A stretch of DNA of 64,000 nucleotides from Candidatus Villigracilis proximus (lineage in GTDB: Bacteria; Chloroflexota; Anaerolineae; Anaerolineales; Villigracilaceae): positions 20,193 to 84,192 of the forward strand of contig JADKBB010000014.1 of assembly GCA_016715195.1 (NCBI GenBank). Direction: 5' to 3'. The notes under the pieces were generated by a model. It ran no database searches. It worked only from the letters and a program-made list of their open reading frames with translations, and was not told the origin of the DNA. This document shows, in pieces, positions 16,090 to 24,939 of this stretch; position 1 is the stretch's first letter; every line of letters begins with the position of its first letter. The translations under genes were made by a program, and so were the position numbers.

Positions 16090-16100
16090 GAGAACTGAAA

Positions 16101-16358
16101 ATGCTAAAAACAACACTGCGCGTTTTCTTTATGCTCGTCATTGGATTTGTTTTGGGAGTGATTGGTTTGTTCATCGCCATGTACATCGGCGGAAATTATG
16201 CCGAGGATTTTGTGTTCAATGGCGTTCGCGGATATGAAGCCACGGGGCAAATCGGATTTATCCTTGGCGGGGCAATCGGTTTAATCTCAGGCTGGTGGTT
16301 TCTGTTCAAAAAAAGATGCCGCTCGCCCTTGACTCTGACGCTGGGGAAGACTGTATAA
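16101..16358 (+). CDS. Small membrane protein, unknown
   Basis: An 85-residue protein with two hydrophobic helices (VFFMLVIGFVLGVIGLFIAMY and a Gly-rich IGFILGGAIGLISGWWFLF). AGGAGAA precedes ATG 16101. It follows the MerR gene by 11 bases and is probably co-transcribed. No family is recognised. Confidence 0.6.
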   Translation: MLKTTLRVFFMLVIGFVLGVIGLFIAMYIGGNYAEDFVFNGVRGYEATGQIGFILGGAIGLISGWWFLFKKRCRSPLTLTLGKTV

Positions 16359-16379
16359 ACGGGGGCAAGAGGAAACAAT

Positions 16380-17051
16380 ATGATTCAAATTGCAAAAGAT
16401 GTTTTTCAAATTCCTGTCACGCCGCGTCAGTTGGTCAACACCTACTTGATAGGCTCCACGCTGATTGATGCGGGCGTCAAGTTTTCGGGGCGAACCATTC
16501 TGCGTCAACTTGGAAATCATAAGTTGACCGCGCACGCATTGACCCACGCGCATCCCGACCATCAGGGCGCAAGCGCGGAGTTATGCAAAAAGTTGGGGAT
16601 TCCGTTTTGGGTGGGCGCGAAGGATAAATCTGCCGCCGAGAGCGGATTGGTGGTTGGGGCTATGCCGAACCCAAAACACCCAGTTGCCATTTTTGAACAA
16701 AATTTTATGGCTGGACCTGGTCATCCCGTTGACCGCATTTTGCAGGAAGGCGACAGGGTTGAAGATTTTGTCGTCATCGAAACGCCTGGGCATTCGGCTG
16801 GGCATGTTTGTTTTTGGCGCGAGCATGACGGCGTGTTGATAGCGGGTGATGTGCTGCGCAATATCAATTTTTTCACAACCATGCCAGAACTCAATGAACC
16901 GCCCGCCGTGTTTACCGCAGACGCGGAAATAAACCGAAAGTCGATTCGGAAGATTGCCACACTCAAGCCGCAGGTGATTTGCTTCGGGCATGGTCCTGCC
17001 ATTCGAGGCGCGGAACGGATTCGGGAATTTGCAAACAGGCTAGAAACTTAG
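16380..17051 (+). CDS. MBL-fold metallo-hydrolase
   Basis: The 223-residue protein has the metallo-beta-lactamase motif THAHPDHQGA (HxHxDH), a later ETPGHSAGHV histidine and IAGDVL aspartate, and a final CFGHGP histidine, so the two-metal site is complete. The family hydrolyses diverse esters and thioesters; the short length fits glyoxalase-II-like or lactonase enzymes. AGAGGAAAC precedes ATG 16380. Confidence 0.85.
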   Translation: MIQIAKDVFQIPVTPRQLVNTYLIGSTLIDAGVKFSGRTILRQLGNHKLTAHALTHAHPDHQGASAELCKKLGIPFWVGAKDKSAAESGLVVGAMPNPKHPVAIFEQNFMAGPGHPVDRILQEGDRVEDFVVIETPGHSAGHVCFWREHDGVLIAGDVLRNINFFTTMPELNEPPAVFTADAEINRKSIRKIATLKPQVICFGHGPAIRGAERIREFANRLET

Positions 17052-17074
17052 AAATGAAATCCTTGTTTTTCCAA

Positions 17075-17155
17075 AAAACCCCCCCCCAACAACGCCCCCA
17101 GGGGAGCGACGAAAATATTTTTTTTGCGGGGCGGGCGGGCCGGGGGGTTGGTTTT
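17075..17155. other. Low-complexity G/C and A/T homopolymer stretch
   Basis: This intergenic stretch has runs of nine C, eight T and six G, with rough mirror complementarity between the A-then-C runs on the left and the G-then-T runs on the right. It is unlike its surroundings. It may be a strong terminator-like hairpin, or a zone of unreliable base calls. No gene is present. Confidence 0.4.
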
Positions 17156-17195
17156 TCGGCGTAACAAAGTTAGATAATTCAGTTGAAAGGAAATC

Positions 17196-18062
17196 ATGAC
17201 AATTACCAACAAAACCATTCTGGTCATCGGCGGGACGGGTATGCTCGGCAAGCCCGTCGCCCAACAACTCAAAGCGGACGGATTCAATGTCCGCTTGCTG
17301 GCGCGCAATCCTGAAAAGGCGCAAAAACTTTTAGGCGCTGGATATGAAATCGTCAAAGGCGATGTGGATAATGCTGCTGCATTGAAAGAAGCGCTGACTG
17401 GCGTGGACGGAGTCCACATCAGCCTGAAGGGTGGTCCCACCGAAGCGGACTTTGACCGCATGGATCATCTCGCCACGCGCGATATTGCTAATGCCGCAAA
17501 AGAACTGAATGTCGGGCGCGTGACGATTCTTTCGGCGTACGCTGTCAGCGAGGAAAAGGCCGATACGCCAGAGAGCAGGTCAAAGGTTAAGGGCGAAGCG
17601 GCTCTTAAATCCAGCGGCGTGCCTTACATCATCTTCCGCGCTTCGTGGTTCATGGAAACTTTGCCGCTGTTCATCCAAGGCAAAAGCATTTCGCTGATCG
17701 GGAATCAAATCCACCCGCTGCATTGGATCGCCGCCGAAGATTATGCGCGCATGGTCTCAAAAAGTTATCAGACCGATGAAACGTTGAACAAGGAACTTTA
17801 TATTTTCGGACCCGAAGCCTACACCATGGGTGAGGCGATGAAAATTTACGCAGACCATGCAGGCGTGAAGGTTGCGCCGATGTCCACACAAATGCTTGCG
17901 GTGCTGGGCACGCTCACCTTCAACGCCGAATGGAAAGGCATGGCGGTGCTGATGAAGCATTACGAAAATTGGGGCGAAGATGGCTCGCCCGACGAAGCCA
18001 ATCGTTTGCTGGGAAAACCAAACACCACGCTGAGAGAGTGGAGCGCAAAACATCGCAAATAA
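17196..18062 (+). CDS. NmrA-like NAD(P)-binding protein
   Basis: The 288-residue atypical SDR has GGTGMLG at residues 12-18, the VTILSAYAV segment and GVPYIIFRASWFMETLP, matching the NmrA/QOR2-like group. It is similar to the protein at 5977 throughout, including the active region (RPSWFMD there, RASWFME here). AAAGGAAATC precedes ATG 17196. A terminator-like hairpin follows at 18065, then a PadR gene. Confidence 0.85.
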   Translation: MTITNKTILVIGGTGMLGKPVAQQLKADGFNVRLLARNPEKAQKLLGAGYEIVKGDVDNAAALKEALTGVDGVHISLKGGPTEADFDRMDHLATRDIANAAKELNVGRVTILSAYAVSEEKADTPESRSKVKGEAALKSSGVPYIIFRASWFMETLPLFIQGKSISLIGNQIHPLHWIAAEDYARMVSKSYQTDETLNKELYIFGPEAYTMGEAMKIYADHAGVKVAPMSTQMLAVLGTLTFNAEWKGMAVLMKHYENWGEDGSPDEANRLLGKPNTTLREWSAKHRK

Positions 18063-18064
18063 AA

Positions 18065-18092
18065 AAGTGACCGTGAAAAATTCTGGTCACTT
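18065..18092 (+). terminator. Hairpin terminator
   Basis: AAGTGACC and GGTCACTT form an 8-bp perfect stem right after the NmrA-like gene. The T-tract after it is short and interrupted, so termination is probable but not certain. Confidence 0.5.
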
Positions 18093-18094
18093 CA

Positions 18095-18116
18095 ATTTAG
18101 CTAAATATTTATAAAT
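18095..18116. promoter_or_regulatory. Adjacent AT-rich palindromes upstream of the third PadR gene
   Basis: ATTTAGCTAAAT (18095-18106) and ATTTATAAAT (18107-18116) are perfect palindromes placed side by side about 50 bases ahead of the PadR start. By comparison with the other PadR gene they may be operators. A clear -35 is not seen. Confidence 0.4.
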
Positions 18117-18162
18117 TATAACTATATATAAAAGGAGCACAAATGTGCCACGAAAGGAATCC

Positions 18163-18729
18163 ATGTCACTAAAACACGCTATTCTCGGATTTTTGTCCTT
18201 TGCCCCGTTCTCAGGCTACGACCTCAAAAAAGCCTTCGACCGCTCGGTGCAGCATTTCTGGCCTGCCAACCAAAGCCAGATCTACCGCACGCTGGCCCAG
18301 CTCGACGAAGAAGGCCTGGTCGAAAAAGAAGTGGTCGAGCGCGAAGAACGCCTTGATATGAAGATCTACAACATCACCGAAACCGGCCGCGCCGAATTAC
18401 AGCAATGGCTTTCCACGCCCCTGCCCGAGCACGACATGCGCGAGCCATTTCTCATTCAAGTGTATTTTGGCGGCAAACTCAGCGATGAAGAAATTCTCAA
18501 TTTGCTAAACCTCAAACTAAAAGAGATCGAGGAGCGGCTGGCCGTGTATGAAGCCGTATACCAAATGACTCAAAACACGCCCAGCAAAGTCACCGATCCG
18601 CGCACCGTTTTTTTTGCCATGCTCACACTTGAGCTGGGATACATCAACTCAAAATCTGACGCGACCTGGCTGCGTTCGGCCATTGAGCGCGTTGAAACAA
18701 AAAATTACAACATTCAAATAGGAAAATAA
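18163..18729 (+). CDS. PadR-family transcriptional regulator
   Basis: From ATG 18163 the 188-residue protein begins MSLKHAILGFLSFAPFSGYD and closely resembles the PadR protein at 6829 (recognition helix SQIYRTLAQLDEEGLVEKEV, C-terminal helical domain). The start is ambiguous: GTG 18145 has a better-placed AAAGGAG and would add six residues, while ATG 18163 aligns with the paralogues. The CPBP gene follows directly and is the likely target. Confidence 0.9.
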   Translation: MSLKHAILGFLSFAPFSGYDLKKAFDRSVQHFWPANQSQIYRTLAQLDEEGLVEKEVVEREERLDMKIYNITETGRAELQQWLSTPLPEHDMREPFLIQVYFGGKLSDEEILNLLNLKLKEIEERLAVYEAVYQMTQNTPSKVTDPRTVFFAMLTLELGYINSKSDATWLRSAIERVETKNYNIQIGK

Positions 18730-18730
18730 A

Positions 18731-19574
18731 ATGAACAAGATCATCCGCAATATCATCGTTGTCGCACTCTTCACTATCGGCGGAGGCTGGCTCGGCATCT
18801 GGCTGAATGGCGTCACCGGCAACACACAACCGCCCATGCAAAGTTTGGGCGCGCTGGTCTGGCTGACCACGCCCGCCTTATCAGGAATTTTACTGCGCGC
18901 CCTCGGCGGGGATGGCTGGAAGGATTCCGGCTTCGGCTTGAATCTCCTCTCAGGCTGGAAGTGGTATCTGGTAGCGATTCTCGTTTATCCGCTCGCCGCT
19001 CTCTTAACCTTTGGTCTGGGTGCGCTCCTCGGCATCGTCAGCGCGGACGGATTCGCCGCGCAGGGCTTCAACGCATATCTTTCTGTAGCTGGCACAATGT
19101 TCATCGGCTCGCTGATGAAAAACATCTTCGAAGAATTTGCATGGCGCGGGATACCTCACCCCAAGATTAGAAGCCGCAAACATTCATCCGCTGTTGAATC
19201 ATTTGATCGTTGGTATTCTGTGGTGGTCATGGCATTTGCCGTACTATTATTATTTCCTCGACCGCAACGTGTTGACATCCTCCATCACCACCAGCATTCC
19301 TGTCTTCCTCGTGATTGGATTACTCGTTTTGTTCCCCACAGCAATTCTGTTTGGTGAATTGCGTTTGATAAGTAAGTCGGTTTGGCCGGTCTTCGTTTTG
19401 CACAACGTGATCAACGCATTAAGTATGCCGCTCTTGATCAATGGATTTATCAAAGTTAACGGTCCGCTGGCGGCTGTGTTCACCCCCACCAATGAAGGAA
19501 TTATCACATCCATTCTGTTCGGCGCGGCGGGACTGGCGCTCTATCAATATCGCATGAAAAATCAATCTGCTTAA
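18731..19574 (+). pseudogene. CPBP-family intramembrane protease, frameshifted
   Basis: The first frame gives about 140 residues ending at the motif FEEFAWRG. There the reading frame breaks at the GGG run 19148-19150, where one extra G separates it from YLTPRLEAANIHPLLNHL in the next frame, which continues to 19574 with WWSWHLPYYYYF and VFVLHNVINAL. Joined, it is a complete CPBP protein of about 280 residues with EExxxR and both His motifs. It is either a sequencing indel or a fresh frameshift mutation. It pairs with the PadR gene before it. Confidence 0.8.
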
Positions 19575-19601
19575 TAAAAATAACAACTGATCATTTCTAC
19601 T

Positions 19602-19639
19602 AAAAGACACTCTGGCACTCCCTGCAGAGTGTCTTTTTT
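19602..19639 (+). terminator. Rho-independent terminator
   Basis: AAAAGACACTCTG pairs perfectly with CAGAGTGTCTTTT across a 10-base loop, followed by TTTTTT. It ends the PadR/CPBP unit just before the TetR promoter. Confidence 0.9.
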
Positions 19640-19643
19640 GCCC

Positions 19644-19688
19644 TTGACAATTTAGTATAAATATACTAAATTAGTAAAATATTACTAA
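19644..19688 (+). promoter_or_regulatory. TetR-gene promoter with two palindromic operators
   Basis: TTGACA (19644-19649) is followed 17 bp later by TAAATT (19667-19672). A perfect 22-bp palindrome (10-bp arms ATTTAGTATA/TATACTAAAT) fills the spacer at 19650-19671. A second (TTAGTAA/TTACTAA, 19671-19688) follows immediately and shares the TTAGTA half-site. Two adjacent sites over the promoter indicate autorepression by the TetR protein encoded at 19701. Confidence 0.75.
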
Positions 19689-19700
19689 AAAGGAAAAGTC

Positions 19701-20333
19701 ATGTCACCACGAATATACAAAGCGTCACAACAAACGAAAAACAATATCCTACAAAAAGCAATTGAGATCTTCAACCAATCTGGCACGGCTTCGATCTCAA
19801 TGAATGCTTTGGCCGAAGCTGTAGGAATGAGCGCTGGAAATTTACAGTATCACTTCAAGAACAAGGAAGAGGTCATCCGCGCCATTATGGAGGAAATGTT
19901 CAAACAGTTCGATGTGATCTATCAACCTACAGACCAACCTTTCACGCTTGAAACACTGCGCCGCATGATGCGTCTTAATTTTGAGATCATCTGGTCCTAT
20001 CCATTCTTTTTTCGCGAACTCGGTGCCCTGCTCCGTAATGACAAGCTCCTCGCCCGCCGCTTTCGCGAGATTCAGGAGCAAAGACTCGCAGATCAGGAAA
20101 AAATTATTAAAGGGCTGGCAGGCACAGGTGGAAACAGAACCGCTCTTAATCCAGACGAATTGCACAATGTTGTCTTCACTGGCTGGGTTTTAGGACACAC
20201 CTTACTGCCCTACATCGAAAGCATGGGACAGAAAATCAACGAAGCCGCACTGGAACAGGCGGTTGAGATCATGGTTCAACATTACAAACCTTATCTGTAC
20301 AGGTTTTTATTTTACTCAAACAAGGAAAATTAA
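19701..20333 (+). CDS. TetR/AcrR-family transcriptional repressor
   Basis: The 210-residue protein has an N-terminal TetR DNA-binding domain (KAIEIFNQSGTASISMNALA, then AGNLQYHFKNKEEVIRAI) and an all-helical ligand domain. The recognition helix with NLQYHFKNKEE is typical. Its promoter carries two palindromes. Two small genes (DUF4260 and a DUF2867-like gene) follow with overlap, so it probably controls their expression. Confidence 0.9.
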   Translation: MSPRIYKASQQTKNNILQKAIEIFNQSGTASISMNALAEAVGMSAGNLQYHFKNKEEVIRAIMEEMFKQFDVIYQPTDQPFTLETLRRMMRLNFEIIWSYPFFFRELGALLRNDKLLARRFREIQEQRLADQEKIIKGLAGTGGNRTALNPDELHNVVFTGWVLGHTLLPYIESMGQKINEAALEQAVEIMVQHYKPYLYRFLFYSNKEN

Positions 20334-20334
20334 A

Positions 20335-20688
20335 ATGAAAAATTTACTTAAACTCGAAGAATTATTTATGTTCGGCCTCTCCATCTTTCTTTTTTCAAAA
20401 TTAGAATTTACCTGGTGGTGGTATCCATTATTTTTATTTGTACCCGACCTCAGCATGATCGGTTATCTTATCAGCCCCAAAGTTGGCGCAATGACTTATA
20501 ACTTCATTCATCACAAGGCCTTGGGAATTAGTATCCTTGTCGTTGGAATAATTCTGACCAGCGCATCGCTGCAATTTGCCGGCCTGATCTTATTTGGTCA
20601 TTCGAGCATGGACCGTATTTTGGGATATGGTTTGAAACATTCAGATTCATTCCAGAACACACATTTAGGGGTAATAGGCAAAGCATGA
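20335..20688 (+). CDS. DUF4260-family membrane protein
   Basis: The 117-residue protein has four hydrophobic helices and the family pattern FVPDLSMIGYLISPKVGA, YNFIHHKALG and GHSSMDRILGYGLKH. I use ATG 20335, with CAAGGAAAA upstream; the frame open from 20263 overlaps the TetR gene. Function is unknown, although DUF4260 genes are often found near TetR regulators. Its stop overlaps the next start (ATGA). Confidence 0.85.
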   Translation: MKNLLKLEELFMFGLSIFLFSKLEFTWWWYPLFLFVPDLSMIGYLISPKVGAMTYNFIHHKALGISILVVGIILTSASLQFAGLILFGHSSMDRILGYGLKHSDSFQNTHLGVIGKA

Positions 20689-21199
20689 AACCAATAAAAT
20701 CCAGCCTGCCTAATACATCCCTGTTAAAAAATACAGCCTATGATTATCTGGACAGTTACTCAGTTACACTTGATACGAACAACTTAAAACGTTGGAAAAA
20801 GTTGGGAAATCTTTCTTCACATCAAGTCCTGCCAGGGTGGGCTGGCTTTTTACAGTACGCAACAAAATCGTTTCACTTATTGGATTAAAAACATCCGGCT
20901 CAAGTGAAGCAAAACGTGAAACTGTGCTAAAGAATTTCAAAGGTGAAATTGGACAAAGAGTCGGTTTGTTCAAAGTTTTCGATGGAAATGAGAACGAAAT
21001 CATTTTAGGCGAAGATGATAAACATCTTGATTTTCGCGTCTCCCTGCTGCTCGATAAAAAAGAAAACCTGCTTCATGTCTCAACGACTGTCAAAATTCAT
21101 AACTGGCTGGGAAAACTATATTTCCTGCCTGTAAAACCATTTCATAAGTTGATCGTCCCCAGCATGATGAAGGGAATGGTCAATCAATTAACGAAATAA
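20685..21199 (+). pseudogene. DUF2867-like protein, frameshifted
   Basis: Frame one gives YDYLDSYSVTLDTNN and breaks near the GGG at 20804-20806, where a missing base separates it from GKSFFTSSPARVGWLF and VRNKIVSLIGLKTSG in the other frame, open to 21199. Joined, it has about 171 residues with the DUF2867 pattern of a short N-terminal strand, FFxSSPxWVxxL, RNKxVxxxGLKT and a late FHKLIVPSMM. Function is unknown. Its start overlaps the DUF4260 stop. Confidence 0.7.
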
Positions 21200-21222
21200 A
21201 ACAACAGATTACGGTAAAGCTC

Positions 21223-21267
21223 TTGACAAAATGACCTGCGGTCAGTTATAACTGACCGCAGGTCATT
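21223..21267 (+). promoter_or_regulatory. TetR-gene promoter containing a 38-bp perfect palindrome
   Basis: TTGACA (21223-21228) and TATAAC (21247-21252) are 18 bp apart. A perfect 38-bp palindrome (arms of 19 bases, AATGACCTGCGGTCAGTTA and its complement, 21230-21267) covers the spacer, the -10 and the likely start site. Each arm also contains the near-repeat TGACC...GGTCA. The TetR start codon lies 6 bases after the palindrome. It is an exceptionally clear autorepression operator. Confidence 0.85.
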
Positions 21268-21273
21268 TATATT

Positions 21274-21928
21274 ATGAAAAAACAACGCGCAACGAACGAA
21301 GAAGACAAACTCGAAAAGCGGCAGGTCATTCTGAACGCCGCCATGCAGATATTCAAAAACACTTCCTACAACGAAGTGACCATGTCTGCGGTGGCGGTCA
21401 AAGCCAAATTGGCAAAGGGCACCCTCTTTCTCTACTTCCCCACCAAAGAGGAAATGTTCCTGGCTTTGATGGAAGAACAACTTATTGAGTGGTTCAACGC
21501 AGTAGATATGGAACTTGATCTCCAAAGGGAAATCATCCATTTCCACAGTCGCATCTCTGGTTGCAGATTCACTGCAAGAGCGGATCGAATTTACCCGTCT
21601 GCTGGCCATCCACTCGACCATCCTTGAACAAAACGTCAGCTACGAATCGATCTTCAAGCACAAGCAGATCATCCTGCAAAAACTGGCAGGGACGGGCGCA
21701 AGGCTGGAAAGGTCACTGCCTTTTCTGAAAGCAGGCGAAGGTGCGCATGTTATTTTGCAATGTCAGGCTTTGGTCGTTGGCTTGTGGCATCTCACCGACC
21801 CATCCCCCATTGCGCGCAAAGTCATTGCAAAAGAAGAACTGTCCGCTTTCGATCTGGACTTCAACTCTGAATTTCAAAACATATTAACCTCTTTGCTGTA
21901 CGGCATTGAGAAACAATCCAAATCATAA
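21274..21928 (+). pseudogene. TetR-family repressor, frameshifted
   Basis: The first frame holds the DNA-binding domain (FKNTSYNEVTMSAVAVKAKL, GTLFLYFPTKEEMF) and breaks between about 21510 and 21535. The ligand domain continues in a second frame (SLVADSLQERIEFTRLLAIH to 21928). Joined, it has about 218 residues, normal for TetR. A single-base indel in the AAAGGGAAA area is the simplest cause. The epimerase gene 14 bases downstream is the probable target. Confidence 0.8.
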
Positions 21929-21942
21929 AAAGGAATAAACTC

Positions 21943-22923
21943 ATGAAATATTTTATTACTGGCGCAACTGGTTTTATCGGCGGACGGCTGGCCCGTCAAC
22001 TTAGAGAAGCGGGACACGATGTGATCGCTGTGGTGCGCAATCCTGCCAAAGCGCAAGATCTGGCCCAATTGGGAGTCACCCTGTATCAGGGCGATGTGAC
22101 CGAAAAAGAGTCCATGCGCAAACCGATGACCGGCGTGGATGGAGTCTTCCACGTGGCGGGCTGGTATAAAGTCGGGGTGCGCGATAAGAGTCAGGCGGTT
22201 GCGATCAATGTGGAAGGCACACGCAACGTACTTGAATTGATGAAGGAATTGAATATTCCGAAAGGCGTATACACCAGCACACTGGCTGTCAACTCGGATA
22301 CGCATGGTGTGGAAGCTGATGAAAATTATCATTTCACAGGTAAACATATCAGTGTCTACGATCAGACCAAAGCCGGCGCGCATGATGTTGCTGTGCAAAT
22401 GATCAAGGAAGGTTTGCCGCTTGTCATCGTGCAGCCCGGACTCGTCTACGGCCCCGGTGACACAAGCAGCGTGCGCACTTCGTTGATCCAATATCTGACA
22501 AAGCAATTACCTGTCATGCCCAAACAAACCGCCTTCTCCTGGGCACACGTGGATGACATCGCACACGCGCATTGGCTCGCCATGGAGAAAGGAAAGGTCG
22601 GCGAGAATTACAACATCTGCGGGCCGACATACACCTTTATCGATGCGCTGAAAATTGCAAATGAAATTACAGGCGTGCGCCTGCCGATGGCTGTGCCCGC
22701 AGGCATGATCCGCGCCATGTCTGCGATGATGTATGTCTTTGATAAGGTCATTCCTGTTCCTGAAAGTTTTACAGGTGAAGGTCTGCGTGTCGTTGCGGGC
22801 GTCACTTATATTGGCACGAATGCCAAGGCCAAACGCGAACTTGGTTACAATCCGCGCCCGCTCAAGGAAGGTCTTGGCCGAAACCTTGAAACACGAAATG
22901 AAATTACTTGGAATGTAAAATGA
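21943..22923 (+). CDS. NAD-dependent epimerase/dehydratase (extended SDR)
   Basis: The 326-residue protein has GATGFIG at residues 7-13 and catalytic YDQTK, with VFHVAGWYKVG and VQPGLVYGPGD as in dihydroflavonol-reductase/HpnA-like extended SDRs. These act on sugar nucleotides or small ketones and aldehydes. AAAGGAA precedes ATG 21943. Its stop overlaps the start of the M50-like gene (ATGA), forming an operon with it, the MBL gene and the lipoprotein gene. Confidence 0.85.
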   Translation: MKYFITGATGFIGGRLARQLREAGHDVIAVVRNPAKAQDLAQLGVTLYQGDVTEKESMRKPMTGVDGVFHVAGWYKVGVRDKSQAVAINVEGTRNVLELMKELNIPKGVYTSTLAVNSDTHGVEADENYHFTGKHISVYDQTKAGAHDVAVQMIKEGLPLVIVQPGLVYGPGDTSSVRTSLIQYLTKQLPVMPKQTAFSWAHVDDIAHAHWLAMEKGKVGENYNICGPTYTFIDALKIANEITGVRLPMAVPAGMIRAMSAMMYVFDKVIPVPESFTGEGLRVVAGVTYIGTNAKAKRELGYNPRPLKEGLGRNLETRNEITWNVK

Positions 22924-23444
22924 AGTCCATCCATCTTGGAAAATTATTTAATCTGCAAATGGATATTCTGCCCGTGGCCTTTCTGGGAACGCTTTTTTTG
23001 TGGGCTGGATTAAGTGCAGCCGCGTTCTACGGAGTGAAGAGCCCCTTGGGTGAATCGATCCTGCTCGGTTTTGTCGCTGTGTTTCTGCATTGGGTATCTG
23101 TTCTGTTGCATCATTTCGGACACCTCATTGCAGCCCAAATGACAGGTTACTCAATGTCCGGCATTCAGTTTGGCATGTTTGGAATTCTGGCTCGCGACTT
23201 TTACCCGGATAATGAACCTAATTTACCTCCTTCCATTCACATCCGCCGCGCGTTGGGCGGGCCCATCGTTAGCGGTTTGCTTTCCGTTATTTTTTCTTGC
23301 TTCTTCCCCTCTGGCCTGGGAACTGGTACTAGCTCGGCATGTTCACCCTGCTTGAAAATTTATTTGTTGTTCACTTTGCAGGTTTTCTTCCGCTTGAGCT
23401 TCAATGATGGCAGTACAATTCTAGAAAATTTGCGAAGGAAATAA
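22920..23444 (+). CDS. M50-like membrane protein with altered zinc motif
   Basis: The 174-residue membrane protein resembles site-2 proteases but reads LLHHFGHLIAAQMTGYSMSG where HExxH is expected: the catalytic Glu is replaced by His. GGPIVSGLL and FNDGSTIL correspond to the second family motif. Between about 23310 and 23390 the conserved reading moves into another frame (LGMFTLLENLFVV) and back, with a TAG in that frame, so compensating indels or decay are likely. It could be an inactive pseudoprotease. Confidence 0.6.
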   Translation: MKSIHLGKLFNLQMDILPVAFLGTLFLWAGLSAAAFYGVKSPLGESILLGFVAVFLHWVSVLLHHFGHLIAAQMTGYSMSGIQFGMFGILARDFYPDNEPNLPPSIHIRRALGGPIVSGLLSVIFSCFFPSGLGTGTSSACSPCLKIYLLFTLQVFFRLSFNDGSTILENLRRK

Positions 23445-23446
23445 AC

Positions 23447-24226
23447 TTGAATTTCAACCTGACTCACATCAGCACCGCGACCATGCTTTTGGAAATTGGG
23501 AAGCTGCGCATCTTAACCGACCCGGTATTTGATCCTGCGGGCGGACGGTATTCCTTCGGCTGGGGCACCGGCTCGACAAAGCTGACAAATTCCCCTGTTT
23601 CGACGGAAGCACTCGGGCAGATCGATGCCGTGTTATTAAGCCACGATCATCATGAAGATAATCTCGATCAAGCCGGGCGTGCATTTTTGCCAAAGGCCAA
23701 ACGTGTGTTAACAACCACCTCAGGCGAAAGACGTTTGCGCGGCAATGCTGAAGGATTGGCAAACTGGCAAAGCACAATTCTGGAATCAGGCGATACAAAA
23801 GTAAAAGTTACGGCAACTCCGGCGCAGCACGGACCGCTATTCGTGCGCCCGTTTGCAGGGCAGACAATTGGTTTCATGCTGGAATGGGAAGGCCAGCAGA
23901 ACGGCGCATTGTACATCACCGGCGACACGATCTTTTATCACGGCATTCAGGAAGTGGCGGAGCGATTCACCGTCAGTGTGGGGATATTTCACTTGGGCAG
24001 AGCCAGCTTCCCGATTACAGGTCCGATCCGCTTTACGATGGATGCGAAAGATGGCGTGAAAGCGGCGCGAGTCTTAAATCCGCGCACGCTCATTCCGATC
24101 CACTATGAAGGCTGGAAACATTTTCGGGAAGGCAGGGCGGTCATCGAAAAGGAATTTACAGCCGCGGGATTAAGCGAGAAGCTGCGATGGCTGGAGATGG
24201 GAAAAAATGTTGAGATCGAAATATAA
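23447..24226 (+). CDS. MBL-fold (UlaG-like) hydrolase
   Basis: The 259-residue protein has THISTATMLLEIGKLRILTDPVF at its start and the metal motif LSHDHHEDNLD, then ITGDTIFYHG and IPIHYEGWKHF, matching the UlaG/L-ascorbate-6-phosphate lactonase-like branch. The start is TTG 23447, with GAAGGAAA upstream; no ATG fits. The downstream lipoprotein gene overlaps its end by 20 bases. Confidence 0.85.
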   Translation: MNFNLTHISTATMLLEIGKLRILTDPVFDPAGGRYSFGWGTGSTKLTNSPVSTEALGQIDAVLLSHDHHEDNLDQAGRAFLPKAKRVLTTTSGERRLRGNAEGLANWQSTILESGDTKVKVTATPAQHGPLFVRPFAGQTIGFMLEWEGQQNGALYITGDTIFYHGIQEVAERFTVSVGIFHLGRASFPITGPIRFTMDAKDGVKAARVLNPRTLIPIHYEGWKHFREGRAVIEKEFTAAGLSEKLRWLEMGKNVEIEI

Positions 24227-24786
24227 AAAAATATTCGTTCTGGTAATGAGTATGATTTTTATGGCATCCTGCGGGGTTGATATCTCAGGCCGCCCGCCTT
24301 TTGAAGATCTAACCATTTCGTCTGATTACAAACAGATCGTCAACCTTGAAGGGTATACATGGGATGTGACTTTCGAGTTACCCACTGACTCCACTTTTAC
24401 AGGAGTCGTGCGCCACGCTTCGCGTTGGTACGATTCGTCTGCACCGTTCATGTCACATGATGTTCTTGTCACCACGGGAGATTTCGCATTGAAAGATGTT
24501 GTGGATGTCAGTGTGATGGGGCATAAATTCTTTTATCACTGGGACGACGCGGCTCCAACGGGAACGATCAATCTCCTGCATATTTTCCCCGCCACGGCGG
24601 AAATTTTCGACCAATTGAAAGTTGATCAAAAAATGGGATAACGTCAGCATCAGCGGGCGGGAAATTCTCAAGATCGACAAATACGATGCAGAGGGAAAGT
24701 ATCTCGGCTATATGACGGATGCAGGCTGCAATACGATCCTGGTCACATCAGTGACTATTCTTGCAAACGAAACCCCGATTCCATAA
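24207..24786 (+). pseudogene. Lipoprotein, frameshifted near the C-terminus
   Basis: The protein starts with a lipoprotein signal peptide (FVLVMSMIFMASC, lipidated Cys at residue 22). It reads to a stop at 24641, but the A-run at 24628-24633 joins to KWDNVSISGREIL and a further 50 residues ending at 24786. Total about 192 residues. No domain is recognised. The upstream gene overlaps its start, and GGAGATGGG serves as ribosome site. Confidence 0.6.
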
Positions 24787-24939
24787 AACCGCCCGGTCGC
24801 ACGCAATAAACAAGAGGGAGAAAACGAAAGCGCTTGCAATATCCTTGCAATACACTCAACAAGAGAATCTATTTGTAATAATGGACGTATATAACATGAG
24901 ATAGAGTCTAGTTTTGAGTGCGCCCTGGTGGAGGAGAAT

